Notes under the pieces: generated by a model
Databases searched by the model: none
What the model was told of the DNA's origin: nothing
Seen by the model: only the letters and a program-made list of their open reading frames with translations
In this document: positions 23,148 through 33,325 of the stretch, in pieces
How positions within the stretch are numbered: position 1 is the stretch's first letter
Layout of the letters: every line of letters starts with the position of its first letter
Program-made: the position numbers and the translations under genes
Assembly (NCBI GenBank): GCA_037176845.1
Contig: JAYKXP010000061.1
Span: forward strand, 124,001 to 188,000
Direction: 5' to 3'
Origin: Paramarasmius palmivorus
Lineage: Eukaryota > Basidiomycota > Agaricomycetes > Agaricales > Marasmiaceae
Length of the DNA: 64,000 nt

Positions 23148-24334
23148 GTTGGAGAAGTAGCAGTGAAGAGGTAGATGTGGATAAGAGGTTTGTTGAGTAG
23201 ACTGAACTGAAGTTGATAATGAGGACATACCTCGAACGAGTAGCAGATTATATACTAGGTGCAGAATCCGCTTTGACAGTATCACTGAAAAGTGGCCCAT
23301 GCCACGGCGCACCAAATTACCAGAAAAAGATTGTGTGTCCAAGCAAAAGGGCGGCCATTCAGTCCAGACGGTGCGGTTGAATGAGATAGAGATATTGGTA
23401 TCGTTGAAAGCGCGTTAGTGGCCCCTTTGAATATTGCGATCGACGGGGTCGGCTCCTAGCAGATTTAACATAGGGTTTGCGAAAAACAGCGCAAAGAAGA
23501 TAGCAAAGGCGGGTGATCATAAAGAGAGTACACCCTCGACATAGTCACATCTGAACAGCCGCGTGGCTCTTTTGCAACATCGCATCGAGTCACAATAGCG
23601 CCGAGTGTAACAATACACAGAACCGAGAACAATGCGCGATCTTTCAGCTTGGACTGTTGGATAAGACAAAGTAGGAAATTATGGAAAGGCGATGAATGAA
23701 CCCCGTGGATGATAATGCCTCTTTCGTTCGGATTTTGTTTGATGCTTTGAGCTTGGCCATGCTACACGATTGAGAAAGATGCACCAACGGCCATCTCGAG
23801 GCTTTTGCCAATGGTTTCCGTACACAATGCGGTCGCTTCTAAAATCAACAGCTGTAAGTATAGCATAGTAAACGAGATTGAACACGTACGTTGAAAAAAA
23901 GGAGACAATAGACGACGGCCTGATCATTCATGCCGCAAACTCCAACTAAACCCTCCATATCCTCTGGCCTAGCTTCATTTCCCGAAGAACGCCTTTCTTG
24001 TCGAGGTTGACTTGTTCCCGTCCAAACGTTGATATCTTAAACAATGCTGGCTCCTGGTCATGGCCTAATCATGAATTGGGTCACTGAAGTTCGAAGTTGC
24101 GAAGTTTTCCAGGTGTACAAATGTGAAAACATCTCGCGAGAAGTCGAGTCGTCACGAGCGCAGAAAAATCGAAAATCGTTAGAGGTTGGGGACAGACGTC
24201 ACGGTGCAAGTGCTTACCGGCGCTTATTGCAGTCATGTTGACAACTGACTACGAATCAACTGAGTGTATACGCGGGACACAAGATGCATCTCATTGAGTA
24301 GACTATTACTACGATAAGGATAAAAAGTAGTCAT
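23148..24334. other. Long intergenic region, no gene recognised
   Basis: About 1.2 kb holding the promoter of the hypothetical gene on its left and the 3' end of the secreted-protein gene on its right. Short frames on both strands have no protein-like features. Confidence 0.45.
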
Positions 24335-25718
24335 TTAATGAAAGTCTAGTCTTCTGGGCTTCTTCGCCGAGGTCTTCTTCGTGGTTTTCGTTGACTTAGC
24401 AGCAGGCTTCGCAGCGGGTTTTGCAGCAGCCTTAGTAGTCGACTTTGTGGTAGTCTTTCCGGTAGTCTTTCCGGTGGACTTGGCAGGTGTCTTGGTAGCA
24501 GTCTTTGAATCCTACAAGCCCTCCTGGTCAGTCTTCTGCAATTACAATAGAAACCAAGAAACTCACCTTCACTGTGCAGGCCTGAGCCTTGGTTGTCGAG
24601 GTTGACTTCTTGCCAGTAACCTGCCTGACCACAAATTCGGCAGCCCGACGCCAGAACGACTTGTCCTGCTCCTCTTCGTCCTCCCCATCCTCACGTTTGC
24701 ATCGGTTGATAGTGGATTGTGTCTCGTCAATGATCTGAATATTGCCATTTTGCTGAGGAATAGCGGCGTCGGCGAGATTAGGAGCTTGTTGTGTGGCCCT
24801 AGGTATACATGGTCAGTATTGAGACGAGAACGTTTGCAAACGTAACTTACTTAGTGACAATGGCATCAAGGTCCTGGATATAATCACTTGCAAAGTTTGT
24901 GAAACCGTTACCGGCACCCATGATCGAATCCATCTTGGAATTGATCTGAGTTGCCACCGACTGCGCATCCGACTTGATCAGGCCAAGGTAGCTTGCCAAC
25001 CCAGTCTACACGAAACCAAAGACTTAGTGCTCAGCGAATGAGAAGGATAAGGAAGACATACAGCAGCCTTCTTTGACGTTCCAGTGCCGAAGTTGTTTCC
25101 ACCGAACATGACACCTTTGGCATTGTTGACCGTAGCCTCGACATTTACCTGAGTAGCCCATTAGATGGATAGCTCGCTGAATAGGGACGGAACTAAACAC
25201 TTACTAGATTAGGAGAGGCATTGATAAAATCAAAGAAGGCCTTGAAGTCCGTGGCACTTGTGGTCAGCTTGGTACAGATAGCTGTGTTGGCGTTGATCTT
25301 GTCGGCAATGAACTGTAATTCCACGATGTGGTCTATGAATAGAACGTTAGCATTGTCAAAATGAGTAAACCAAGATACATACCACATTGAGAGTTGACAC
25401 CAAGATTGGACTATACGCTTGCCGGTTAGTGTAGATTCAAATGCTGAGAGTAGGACCTCTTACAGTTGCCTTCTTCATCTTGCCGTCAGAGACACTGGTG
25501 GGGTTGTCGAACACAAACGTTGTCGCAGGGCATTTCAGGCTCTTGAGTCGCAGACCAAGAGCGTCATTGCAGATACAAGGCCCTAGCCCTCCGTCACCAC
25601 ATTTCTTCTGTGCGGCTTGACGCCTCAGAAGCTGGGATTCCAAAGGGGCGGCGGACGTGAGAGGGAGCAGCACGGCTGCAGCCACGATAAGAGAGAAGAG
25701 GCGGGATGCGAACATCAT
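24335..25718 (-). CDS. Secreted protein with CDHIVELQ motif and Lys-rich tail
   Basis: Exons 25718-25464, 25410-25383, 25332-25205, 25148-25062, 25005-24851, 24798-24567 and 24511-24335 give 353 residues. It has a signal peptide (residues 1-23, ending TSAAP), then a Cys-bearing segment (KKCGDGGLGPCICND), then SQCDHIVELQFIADKIN. DHIVELQ resembles the core of HNH/His-Me-finger nuclease domains, but a complete metal-binding site is not evident, so this is only a hint. A Gly/Asn-rich middle follows, an acidic patch (REDGEDEEEQDKSFW), and a 60-residue tail of Lys/Ala/Thr repeats like a histone H1 tail. A TATA box lies about 150 bp upstream. Role unknown; an extracellular nucleic-acid-binding protein is an inference. 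Confidence 0.75.
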
Positions 25719-25864
25719 GACGACGAGTGGGTTAAGTTAAAGAAAAAAAAGTGTGTAGGTGAGAAGGAGAAGAGGGCGAAGAGGAAGATTGGTTAAAGAA
25801 AGAAGGTTGGCAGAAAGAGAAGTAGAACGGCGCCGGGCAAGGATTCATCGTCGTTTGGTGCGTC

Positions 25865-25872
25865 CTTTTATA
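25865..25872 (-). promoter_or_regulatory. TATA box of the secreted-protein gene
   Basis: TATAAAAG on the minus strand, about 150 bp before the ATG at 25718. Confidence 0.45.
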
Positions 25873-26876
25873 CGCTGGGAGAGGTCTCACGGACGTGGAA
25901 CTTGAAACCGGAACATGCATGACATTGCCTCAGCTCGGCTGGGTGAAAGCAGACGCGGTCTGGTATCTGTTGGCATCAGAGGCGTTAGTCCCCAAAACAA
26001 ATTCCTCATCAAAGTCAAGGCACTTCAACTCACACGTGAAAATATCCTCATGAAACGAGGACTGACACTGTATGGGCCAGGAGGAGAGGAGGCTTTCAGA
26101 ACATAAACACGATATGCACGAGAAGAATACGGTCCTCACATGGTCACAAGGATCTTCTATAGACTGCCAATCACCGTGCTTCACTCCATCCACCGTGCAG
26201 TTCGCGTTTGCGAAGCCTGTGCTATCAGGTGCTATCGCGTAAAGTTGGCTCGACTAGCACCGAGCTTGCGTAAATCCGACTGCTCCGAGCACTGCAGATC
26301 AGTGAAAATCCACTCGCATCTGTGAAATTCCGTTGCCAGCGAAGCAGGGAAATTCGGAAATCCGCTGGTTTGGGTGTTGCTTGCAGCCGAGCTTTCTTTG
26401 AAGGTCGTTTGAAGTGCTGACTGTACTGTTCGCAATTTCAAGGTTATGTGCAAAGGGAGGTCCTTTGGTTTCGGAGCTTGGATATCGTAGCCAATTCTCC
26501 GAACGAAAATAAGAATAGGCATGAAACACTACTGTACGAAGGCGAGCATCTAAGTCCCTATAAAAGATATAGTGTCATTTTTCAGTATTCTGGAGAAGCC
26601 AGCTAAGTACACCCAACTATAATCTCTTTCATTCGACCATGATCTGCCATACTTCTTCAATCTCAGAGCCGGAAGAGACGAGACGGAGAGTGGTGTGAGG
26701 GTAACAACGCAGGCGCGCCCATGGTCACGGTCACACAATTTGAACCACGACCACGACGACCTCGACCTTCCTCTTCCTTTTCTTGTTCTCGCGTGCCTAG
26801 GATATTTATTACTGCCGCGTCTTATTCAAAAGCTTGGAACGTTGCTCTTATACAGACTGGAGAACATCATACCAAA
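25873..26876. other. Divergent intergenic region
   Basis: About 1 kb between the secreted-protein gene and the two-TM protein gene. TATAAAAG at 26559-26566 on the plus strand could serve the right-hand gene if its leader is about 300 nt. A short upstream frame begins at the ATG near 26639. Nothing else recognised. Confidence 0.4.
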
Positions 26877-27696
26877 ATGACCGCTTTAACGGCCTATTTC
26901 CGACCACTCAAGGCTGAAGCTCTTGTACGAGTCCGAGTCAACGTGCTCTGCCTTCTTACCCTTTGCCTTGCGACATATCTCTTCCCAATACCCTCGATTC
27001 CTTCTTCTATACGTGCGGTCCTGTCTGAGGGCGGATGGAAACTGGGAAAGATTGTTGAACTTCTCGGTGTGTTTTCTCTGTTCCCATCTCGGAGTCAAGA
27101 TGGCTGACCAGTAGGAGAAATGTAGAAGTGGCAATAACATCAATATGCGCGTACAACATCCTCGAAGGGCTCTATGCTATTAAATACCCCCGTGCACCAC
27201 CACCACCTTCAAACGCTTCCCCAATGAAAAAGAAACCTGGGCTAGTGATGTCCCCATCTCCAGCCAAACGGCCTCTAAGTATCATTTCGCCGAATGTGTG
27301 TACATTGCTTTTCTTTACGACGTCCACTTTTCTGATGACAAACCCCAGACAACACCCAATAAACTCTTCCCTTCGCCCTCGCTTTCTACCTCCCTCTCTC
27401 ACTCTTTGTCGACTTCCAAATATGCGCAGTCACCCTTAACAACACCTTCTCGCGTTATGAAGTATTCTATGCCTCTACCTTCGTCCACTACGACGAACGC
27501 GTCCTCAACATCGACTATGCCACCAACACCGAGTCCAATTGTTTCGGCATATCGGGGAAAGCAGAGATCGTCGGGGTCTTCTGGAAGTAAGTCGTGGTTT
27601 CTTTGCTGTCAGAAAGGTATTGACACTCCAGCAGGGCCGATTGATGGTTTATACTTGAGCCAGATGCACAAAGAGGAAGAGAGTGAGGAAGAGTAG
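26877..27696 (+). CDS. Small two-TM protein with Ser/Pro-rich tail (possibly Pom34-like)
   Basis: Exons 26877-27066, 27126-27295 and 27349-27696 give about 235 residues. Two hydrophobic helices (NVLCLLTLCLATYLFPIP and a second around VAITSICAYNILEGLY) are followed by a long Ser/Thr/Pro-rich hydrophilic region with SPSPAKRP and TTPNKLFPSPS, ending in an acidic EEESEEE. Two close helices plus a phospho-site-rich tail is the layout of the fungal pore-membrane protein Pom34, but I cannot show homology by eye. An apparent 26-bp intron near 27588 was rejected because it is too short and breaks the frame. It converges on the stomatin-like gene. Confidence 0.6.
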
Positions 27697-27945
27697 AGCG
27701 GGGAAGTTTCTTCGTTATACACGTGCATGAGATAATTGATATGATACATTGACGAATGAGCCTGCTTTGGTATATGTTCGATACAAACAGAAGATGTGCT
27801 TCTTACACTTCAGCCAGCGTCCGGAATATTAGAAGGAAAATATCAGGAAGTTCCTGTCCTTTTGTATAGGTATGGTATCAGTCGACTAAGCCAGCGCAAT
27901 ATGCTCTTGACGCCAACAAGTCGCCAATGATCCTACTCCCTGCAC

Positions 27946-29210
27946 CTACACAGCTGTAAACCTATCCACCTTACCACCGCTCTCCAAAGTCTCCAGCCCA
28001 TGCTTCCTATTTTGCGCGAAATCTATGTTATAAGCCGCTGGACTTCCACCCATCGAAGCCAGATCCCCAAAGAAATACGTCGAGTTGCCCTTTCCGCTAG
28101 CAATAGCCTTGAGCTGTTCAAGTCTACGCAGCTCTACCAATGCCTCCAGCGCACGTTGGCGGTCCTCCGCAGTGATATTCCCTTTGTCAGCAGCAATGCT
28201 TTGCGCAACCTCCCCGACCTGCTTAGCAAAAGCAGCCGCTTCGAGAATGGACTGTTGTTGGCGAGCTTCAGCATTCCGTACAACGGTGGTGTAATTGGCT
28301 TCCGCTTCGTTAGCCTTGGCTTGGAGAAGACCCTCGCTTTCAAGGATAACACGCTGCTTGTGCCCTTCAGCGACGTTGATCTGAGCTTGAGTATCAAGAA
28401 GTTGTTTTCGTCGGTTACGTTCGGCTTCCATTTGAAGTTCTAGTTGACGCTGTGTGGGAGAAGTATTCAGTGGATGTTTCTGCGAGTGCACGAGACCAAG
28501 ACATACTTCAACCTCTCTATTTGCCGGCTTGAATTGCTGAACCTCGAATCTTGTTCCTTCCACGCCCCAGTTCTAGTGACGATGATATTCATTTAGGCAC
28601 GAAGAAGATAGGGTAGAAGGCACGCACCTTTATCGAGCCCCCAATAACATTGTTTAGCTGCTTGTTCAGTTCATTCCTATCTCCTATGACCTGGTCGTAG
28701 CTGAATGTCCCTAACACTGCTCTCATGGAGGAAGTACCGGCATTGCGTATATTATCGTATAGGTCGGAGACTTGAAAGCAGGCTTTATAGCCATCGGTGA
28801 TGCGGAAGAAGAGGGACCCAGAGAGTGTTACGGGGACATTGTCGATTGTGTAGCCGTGGAGCTAATTCTTGCGAGTTAATGTTGCTAGAAAGCATAAAGG
28901 GCGACAAAAAAAAACATACATCTGGAATAGAGATCGACGACTCTCGTAGATCAACTGTACGAATTTCATGATAAACGGGTATGTTGAGTGCAATGCCGGG
29001 TTTTAGCTGCGTTGGGTTGCGACCAAAGCTGGAAGAATTCCATATCAAAAGTCCGTCACAATGAGATAAACAAGCATACCTAAGCCTCCAGCCTTCCTGT
29101 CCTTGTTGAATGATCGTGAAGAACGTCCTACGAGCACCAATGGCCTTCACTGGGCTCTTCAGCAGCGTTCGTGAAGCTGATAACCTCGGGAGTACACGTA
29201 GAGTATTCAT
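27946..29210 (-). CDS. Mitochondrial stomatin-like protein (SLP2 type)
   Basis: Exons 29210-29080, 29028-28920, 28861-28628, 28572-28507 and 28449-27946 give 347 residues. The N-terminus is a typical mitochondrial presequence (MNTLRVLPRLSASRTLLKS, rich in Arg and Ser). The SPFH/band-7 domain follows: IPVYHEIRTVDLRESSI, TIDNVPVTLSGSLFFRI, NAGTSSMRAVLGTFSYDQV and NWGVEGTRFEVQQF. Then comes a charged coiled coil (QMEAERNRRKQLLDTQAQIN, VAEGHKQRVILESEG) and a C-terminal helix. SLP2 proteins scaffold prohibitins and proteases in the inner mitochondrial membrane. The four introns join in phase throughout. The family's usual length is about 350. Confidence 0.9.
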
Positions 29211-30327
29211 GTAGATGCTTGGAACTTCTTGGATCCATGACTCCTTATAAGGCTTCGGATGACTGGAAAGAAGGTAATGCGAGTTTAATTCCTGCTCGGC
29301 TGGGGAACGCGAATGGAGATGGCAAGGTTCTTGCCGGTCAGACGCGTACAGTACTTCCGAGTCCCGTTCCCACGGACGCTCCTTGTCTTCTACACTCATC
29401 CGTTCGGACCTTAGAGGGATTCCTGTCAAGAATGTGCCTCCAGAAGCGTACGTTTCTATACATGCTCTCTTCGCTGCACCTTCTCGTAGGACTGCAAACT
29501 CCTAGTCGCGTTCTACTAGACTGTTTGTATTCGGGCGCGCTGGTGTATCATAGCGCTTACTTGTCAAGAAGAGACGCTCGACAGTGCTGGACGCCCATGG
29601 CGAACTCATTCATAGCAGATGTAGCTGTGATCAGTTGGCTACGGTGCTGAAAGGCTCAGTATTGTGATGCGTTTTTCATAACGGTCTATGCAGGCTTTTT
29701 CTACGCCTTACGTTGGGCGTCTGGCAGAGCTCATATCACTTCTTGTGAACGGTTTTGGAGGCGGAAAACACAGAAGGAATTATTCCAGGCTGAAACCTTG
29801 CTGTATCTGTTCCCATCCCATCGGAAGTCAAAAGAACAAAGACAGGTACGCCCTCTAACTCTTTTTTTTTTGCTGTTCTTCTCTGCAGTATTATGGGGAT
29901 CTTCGGGTGATCCTGTTTAATTGCGGAATACAATGGGTCAGGGCCGTCACTCGCTGACCTATACTCGTCGTGTCGTGACGCGGTTTTGACAGATGACACC
30001 CCAAGGGACCAGGAGGGTGTTGGTAAGTTGTCGGATTTGCTACTACCATACTGGTGGCAGTGTGGCTCTGAGTTCGCATCTAAACCTATGCAAAGCTGTA
30101 ATCCGATAGCTGTATGCATCGTTCACGTTGGCACCTTGAATCACAGGGTTGGTTTCTAGTTACTAGTGAATGTAGCTGCGTGTGCTCGGGTCTGTTCAGG
30201 TGGGTACTTGTATTCGATGTCGTGGGGCTGTTCGGGAAGCTTATCGCATTGCCTCACGTCTGGTATAAGAACTCTAGGTGTCTACGACCGGCTCCGCCCC
30301 ATACGATCTCTAGTTCCCCGATATATT
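29211..30327. other. Divergent intergenic region, no gene recognised
   Basis: About 1.1 kb between the stomatin-like gene and the kinase-fusion gene. Open frames here (for example 29171-29650, 29736-30119 on the minus strand) have no domain-like content. Confidence 0.4.
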
Positions 30328-32792
30328 ATGGAATACGCGAACGAGCTGAAAAGTCTTAAAGCCGTATTTCAAAGCGAAAATGCATATCGGGAACTATTAA
30401 GTCAAAGAGATGAAACCGCACAGTCCATTCTGGATCTATTACAGTCGGTAAGTTCAATCTATTTTCTCCTATCGAAGATGCTTTACTGATATTTTGCAGT
30501 TAATAGATGCACCAGGAGTTGACAACCGCTTCCGTGCTTCACTCTGTAGCACAATGCTTCGTCTCTCAAAAGCATCTGGTCTCTATCCGAGTTGTCTCAC
30601 CATGCAAAATGTGACCGTGTATTTGGAAAGGATACTTGGGCGTGGGCGGCCAAGCCGTATGTCTGAAAGTCGTGAAGACATATCTCACATCTGATGTCAA
30701 GCGCTTGCTAAAAGTATGTGATTCAAGTGTCACTTCTCACGAAGTATGCCTGACTGGGCATGGTTCACTAGGAATACATGCGCGAAGCAATAATGTGGCG
30801 GCAGCTCAAGCATCCCAATGTTCTTCCATGCCTCGGGCTTTATTTCCTCGATGACAGTCATGAGCGTCTATGCTTGATATCACCATGGATGGAGAAGGGG
30901 AATCTTGTACAGTTTGTGCAAGCTTATCACGATGATCTAACTTCGTTCGATCGCTTCCAACTAGTAAGTTTTATATGTTCGGCCACAACAGTGTTTAAAG
31001 ATTTCCACAGATGCATGACGTCGCAAACGGGCTATCGTATCTCCATGCAATGAAAGTCATTCATGGCGACCTCAAGGGGGTGAGTAGGATGTCTTGTAGC
31101 CATTCCCGCCGTCGACTGACCGCAAGCAGGTCAATATACTCATGACATCATCAAATCGAGCTTGTATCGCCGACTTCGGTTTGTCTCGTGTAGCTGACTC
31201 TCAGTTATTCAAAATCACGTCCTCCACATCTCATGGCCGTGGTACTGCCCGATGGTCAGCTCCTGAGGTATTGATTGGGTGTCCCACATCCACTAATAGT
31301 GATGTCTACGCGTACGCGTGTGTCTGCTACGAGGTAAGCTTTCGATTTATTTCGATCTTCATCATCTAATGGCAAGCCAGGTCATTTCTGGACATCAACC
31401 TTTCAATGAGCTACCCAACGACGCCGCGGTAGCACTCGCCTCCGTGCTGCACGGCAAACGTCCTCGTCGACCTCCGGAGATACCTCCGCATGATCAACTA
31501 TGGTTACTCATGATGGAATGTTGGTGCGCTGAATCGTACTCCCGACCAAGCATAGATGACGTCCTCGCAACTCTTCTCGGCTTGGAGCCTCGTTTAATGA
31601 AAAGCGAGAACGGGAGTGGTTGGAGCCAAGAATTATTCACGGGAATACAGAGTCACGTCGAGCACAGATATCGACGGACAGAAGAGATGTCCAAATTGTT
31701 ATCGACATTGGCGATGGTACCAGCTTCGGAACCGCCACCAACCCAGATCATTGCACTACCTATTGAATCATCGTTAGATCCCGAAGCCCCCGAAGCACGA
31801 GTGGAGATTATGGACATGACCATTCCCGAACTGCGTCGACAATGCGTGCGCTATTGGGGTAGAATTTCCTTTAAGGAGTTTGCAAAGGGTGACTTTGCAC
31901 TATTCCTCCCAGTCGGAAATGCAGTCTTGAAGCGTCGATTATGGGTTGCTTTTGGCAGTAAGGTTTTGAAATGGTTTTGCTATGCTCTAAGGATCTAATT
32001 CTGCTTTTCAGCTTGTTCACACCACTTCCTATACGTTGAAGGCTTCGTAGCGGACCAGCTAAAGATTCGTGACTGGATTATAGCCAGAATCACGAAAATC
32101 ACTGAACGTATTGCACAGAACGTGAGGACTTTCTCATTTCATAAACGTTCCGTACTGACCCACTTTGTATGATAAAGGATTCGTCTAACGACCCATACGG
32201 TCTGGGCAAAGGAGTCAAGTACTACCTTTTAGAGGTTGACGACTTCGTTCAAAAACCTCCCACAGTCAAGTTAAGCACAAACCCCGAGAGACTGAAGAGA
32301 CAGTGTGAGAGGTACCGTAGGCAAGCCGAAGACAGGATTTCATTCAGAAATCTTGCAGTAGGCGACTTGGCCCTCTTTTTGCCTAGTAGGTCAGTAAAAC
32401 GGACTTGGACCGCATTTACAGGTGCGCCACGAATCATCGCGACCCGATAATGACATAGGCTTGAACTTCATATATCACAGATTCTCTGCATCATTACTTC
32501 CTCAAGGGTAGTCCAGGACGGCTGAGAGACCTAGACAGGTGTGAATGGATAGTTGCTAGAATAACAGGAGCTCGTGTAATGTTCATCAATTTTCCATCTT
32601 AAAATTGTATGATTGACGCAAAAATCACAGGAATACTATGGGAATTCATATAACTCATACAGCATGGGGGAAGAAACCGAATATCATGTATTGAATGTTG
32701 ACTGGACATCTGTTCACCGAAGCAGATCACCATATGTGGAATATGGACCGGCGAGCGAGAGTACGCTGCATTGGCATAAATCTCGTCAATGA
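30328..32792 (+). CDS. TKL-type kinase fused to two Atg11/FIP200 claw domains; reading frame broken in the glycine loop
   Basis: Ten exons (30328-30447, 30500-30713, 30772-30963, 31011-31079, 31130-31333, 31381-31957, 32012-32121, 32178-32421, 32481-32575, 32631-32792) code about 660 residues. The order is: helical N-terminal region typical of agaricomycete TKL kinases; kinase domain with AVCLKVVK (ATP Lys), KHPNVLPCLG, VIHGDLKGVNIL (catalytic loop, HGD as usual in this group), IADFGLSRV and RWSAPEVL; a linker; then two Atg11 C-terminal (claw) domains. Claw 1 runs ISFKEFAKGDFALFLP to PYGLGKGVKYYLLEVDDF; claw 2 runs ISFRNLAVGDLALFLP, CEWIVARIT, to MGEETEYHVLNVD. The glycine-rich loop is absent: exon 2 switches frame near 30615 between LTMQNV and WKGYLGVGG, with no plausible intron. 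All later exons are in phase. It may be a recently disabled gene or a pseudokinase. Confidence 0.8.
31820..32730 (+). other. Tandem Atg11 C-terminal (claw) domain coding repeat
   Basis: Within the kinase fusion, two divergent copies of one domain are encoded in series, about 31820-32245 and 32295-32730. Shared landmarks: LRRQCVRYWGRISF versus LKRQCERYRRQAEDRISF; GDFALFLP versus GDLALFLP; HHFLYVEG versus HHYFLKG; DWIIARITKI versus EWIVARITGA; YGLGKGVKYYLLEV versus YSMGEETEYHVLNV. The intron after the tryptophan/phenylalanine motif is in the same phase in both copies, so the repeat arose by internal duplication. Confidence 0.8.
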
Positions 32793-33032
32793 CTATCGGT
32801 AACTTAATCGACACTTCTCATTTATTGATTGTGTACGACTATATGATAGGGCTGCAGTAGGGTCTGAGAATGACTGTATAGTATCAGTACCCTAAGAAGA
32901 TGAGGAACGACACGACCTTTGTGGTGTGGTGAAGGCATATAGAATGTTTGGAAACCAAGTCTGATGTATGTGGTCCAGCCACGGCGTCCCCAGCCTGGCC
33001 TACGAAGTGGCCTTTGTTTTGGAACGTGCGTC
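32793..33032. other. 3' region of the kinase fusion, nothing else seen
   Basis: Spacer between the kinase-fusion stop and the MCB cluster; short frames only. Confidence 0.4.
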
Positions 33033-33189
33033 ACGCGTCCTCCCGCCTCTTGATATCCAGAAACGATCTCTTCCGTTCTAGATGAACTGAGGGCCAGGCT
33101 GGTACAATTGTAATCCGATTTGGAGCCGGATGACGCGTCCGAGATTGGCCCAACAAACCCCAACGCGTCCGTTGAACCCGAGTACGCGT
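33033..33189. promoter_or_regulatory. Cluster of four MCB (ACGCGT) elements upstream of RNR2
   Basis: ACGCGT occurs at 33033-33038, 33133-33138, 33163-33168 and 33184-33189, with an ACGCGA near 33237. This is the MluI cell-cycle box bound by MBF (Mbp1-Swi6 or Cdc10-Res) that drives G1/S transcription. The sites lie 137-293 bp before the RNR2 start codon, where yeast and fission-yeast RNR genes carry the same control. Confidence 0.75.
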
Positions 33190-33325
33190 ACACAAGCGAT
33201 CACGTTTATTCCCACGGAGGTCGTTTACCGTTAAAAACGCGACGTTTCCGTTTTTCATTCTTCACTCGTAACCACTACCTTCTGCTCTGTATTCTGCGAC
33301 CCCTTCCTCTGTATTCTACCCCAAA

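Noticed and set aside
27588..27613. Apparent GTAAGT..CAG intron of 26 bp in the two-TM protein gene
   Set aside because: Too short for a spliceosomal intron in this group, and removing it shifts the frame, while the unspliced reading continues to a natural stop.
29736..30119. 127-codon minus-strand frame between the stomatin-like and kinase genes
   Set aside because: No start context, domain or conserved motif; low-complexity stretches of T/A at the middle.
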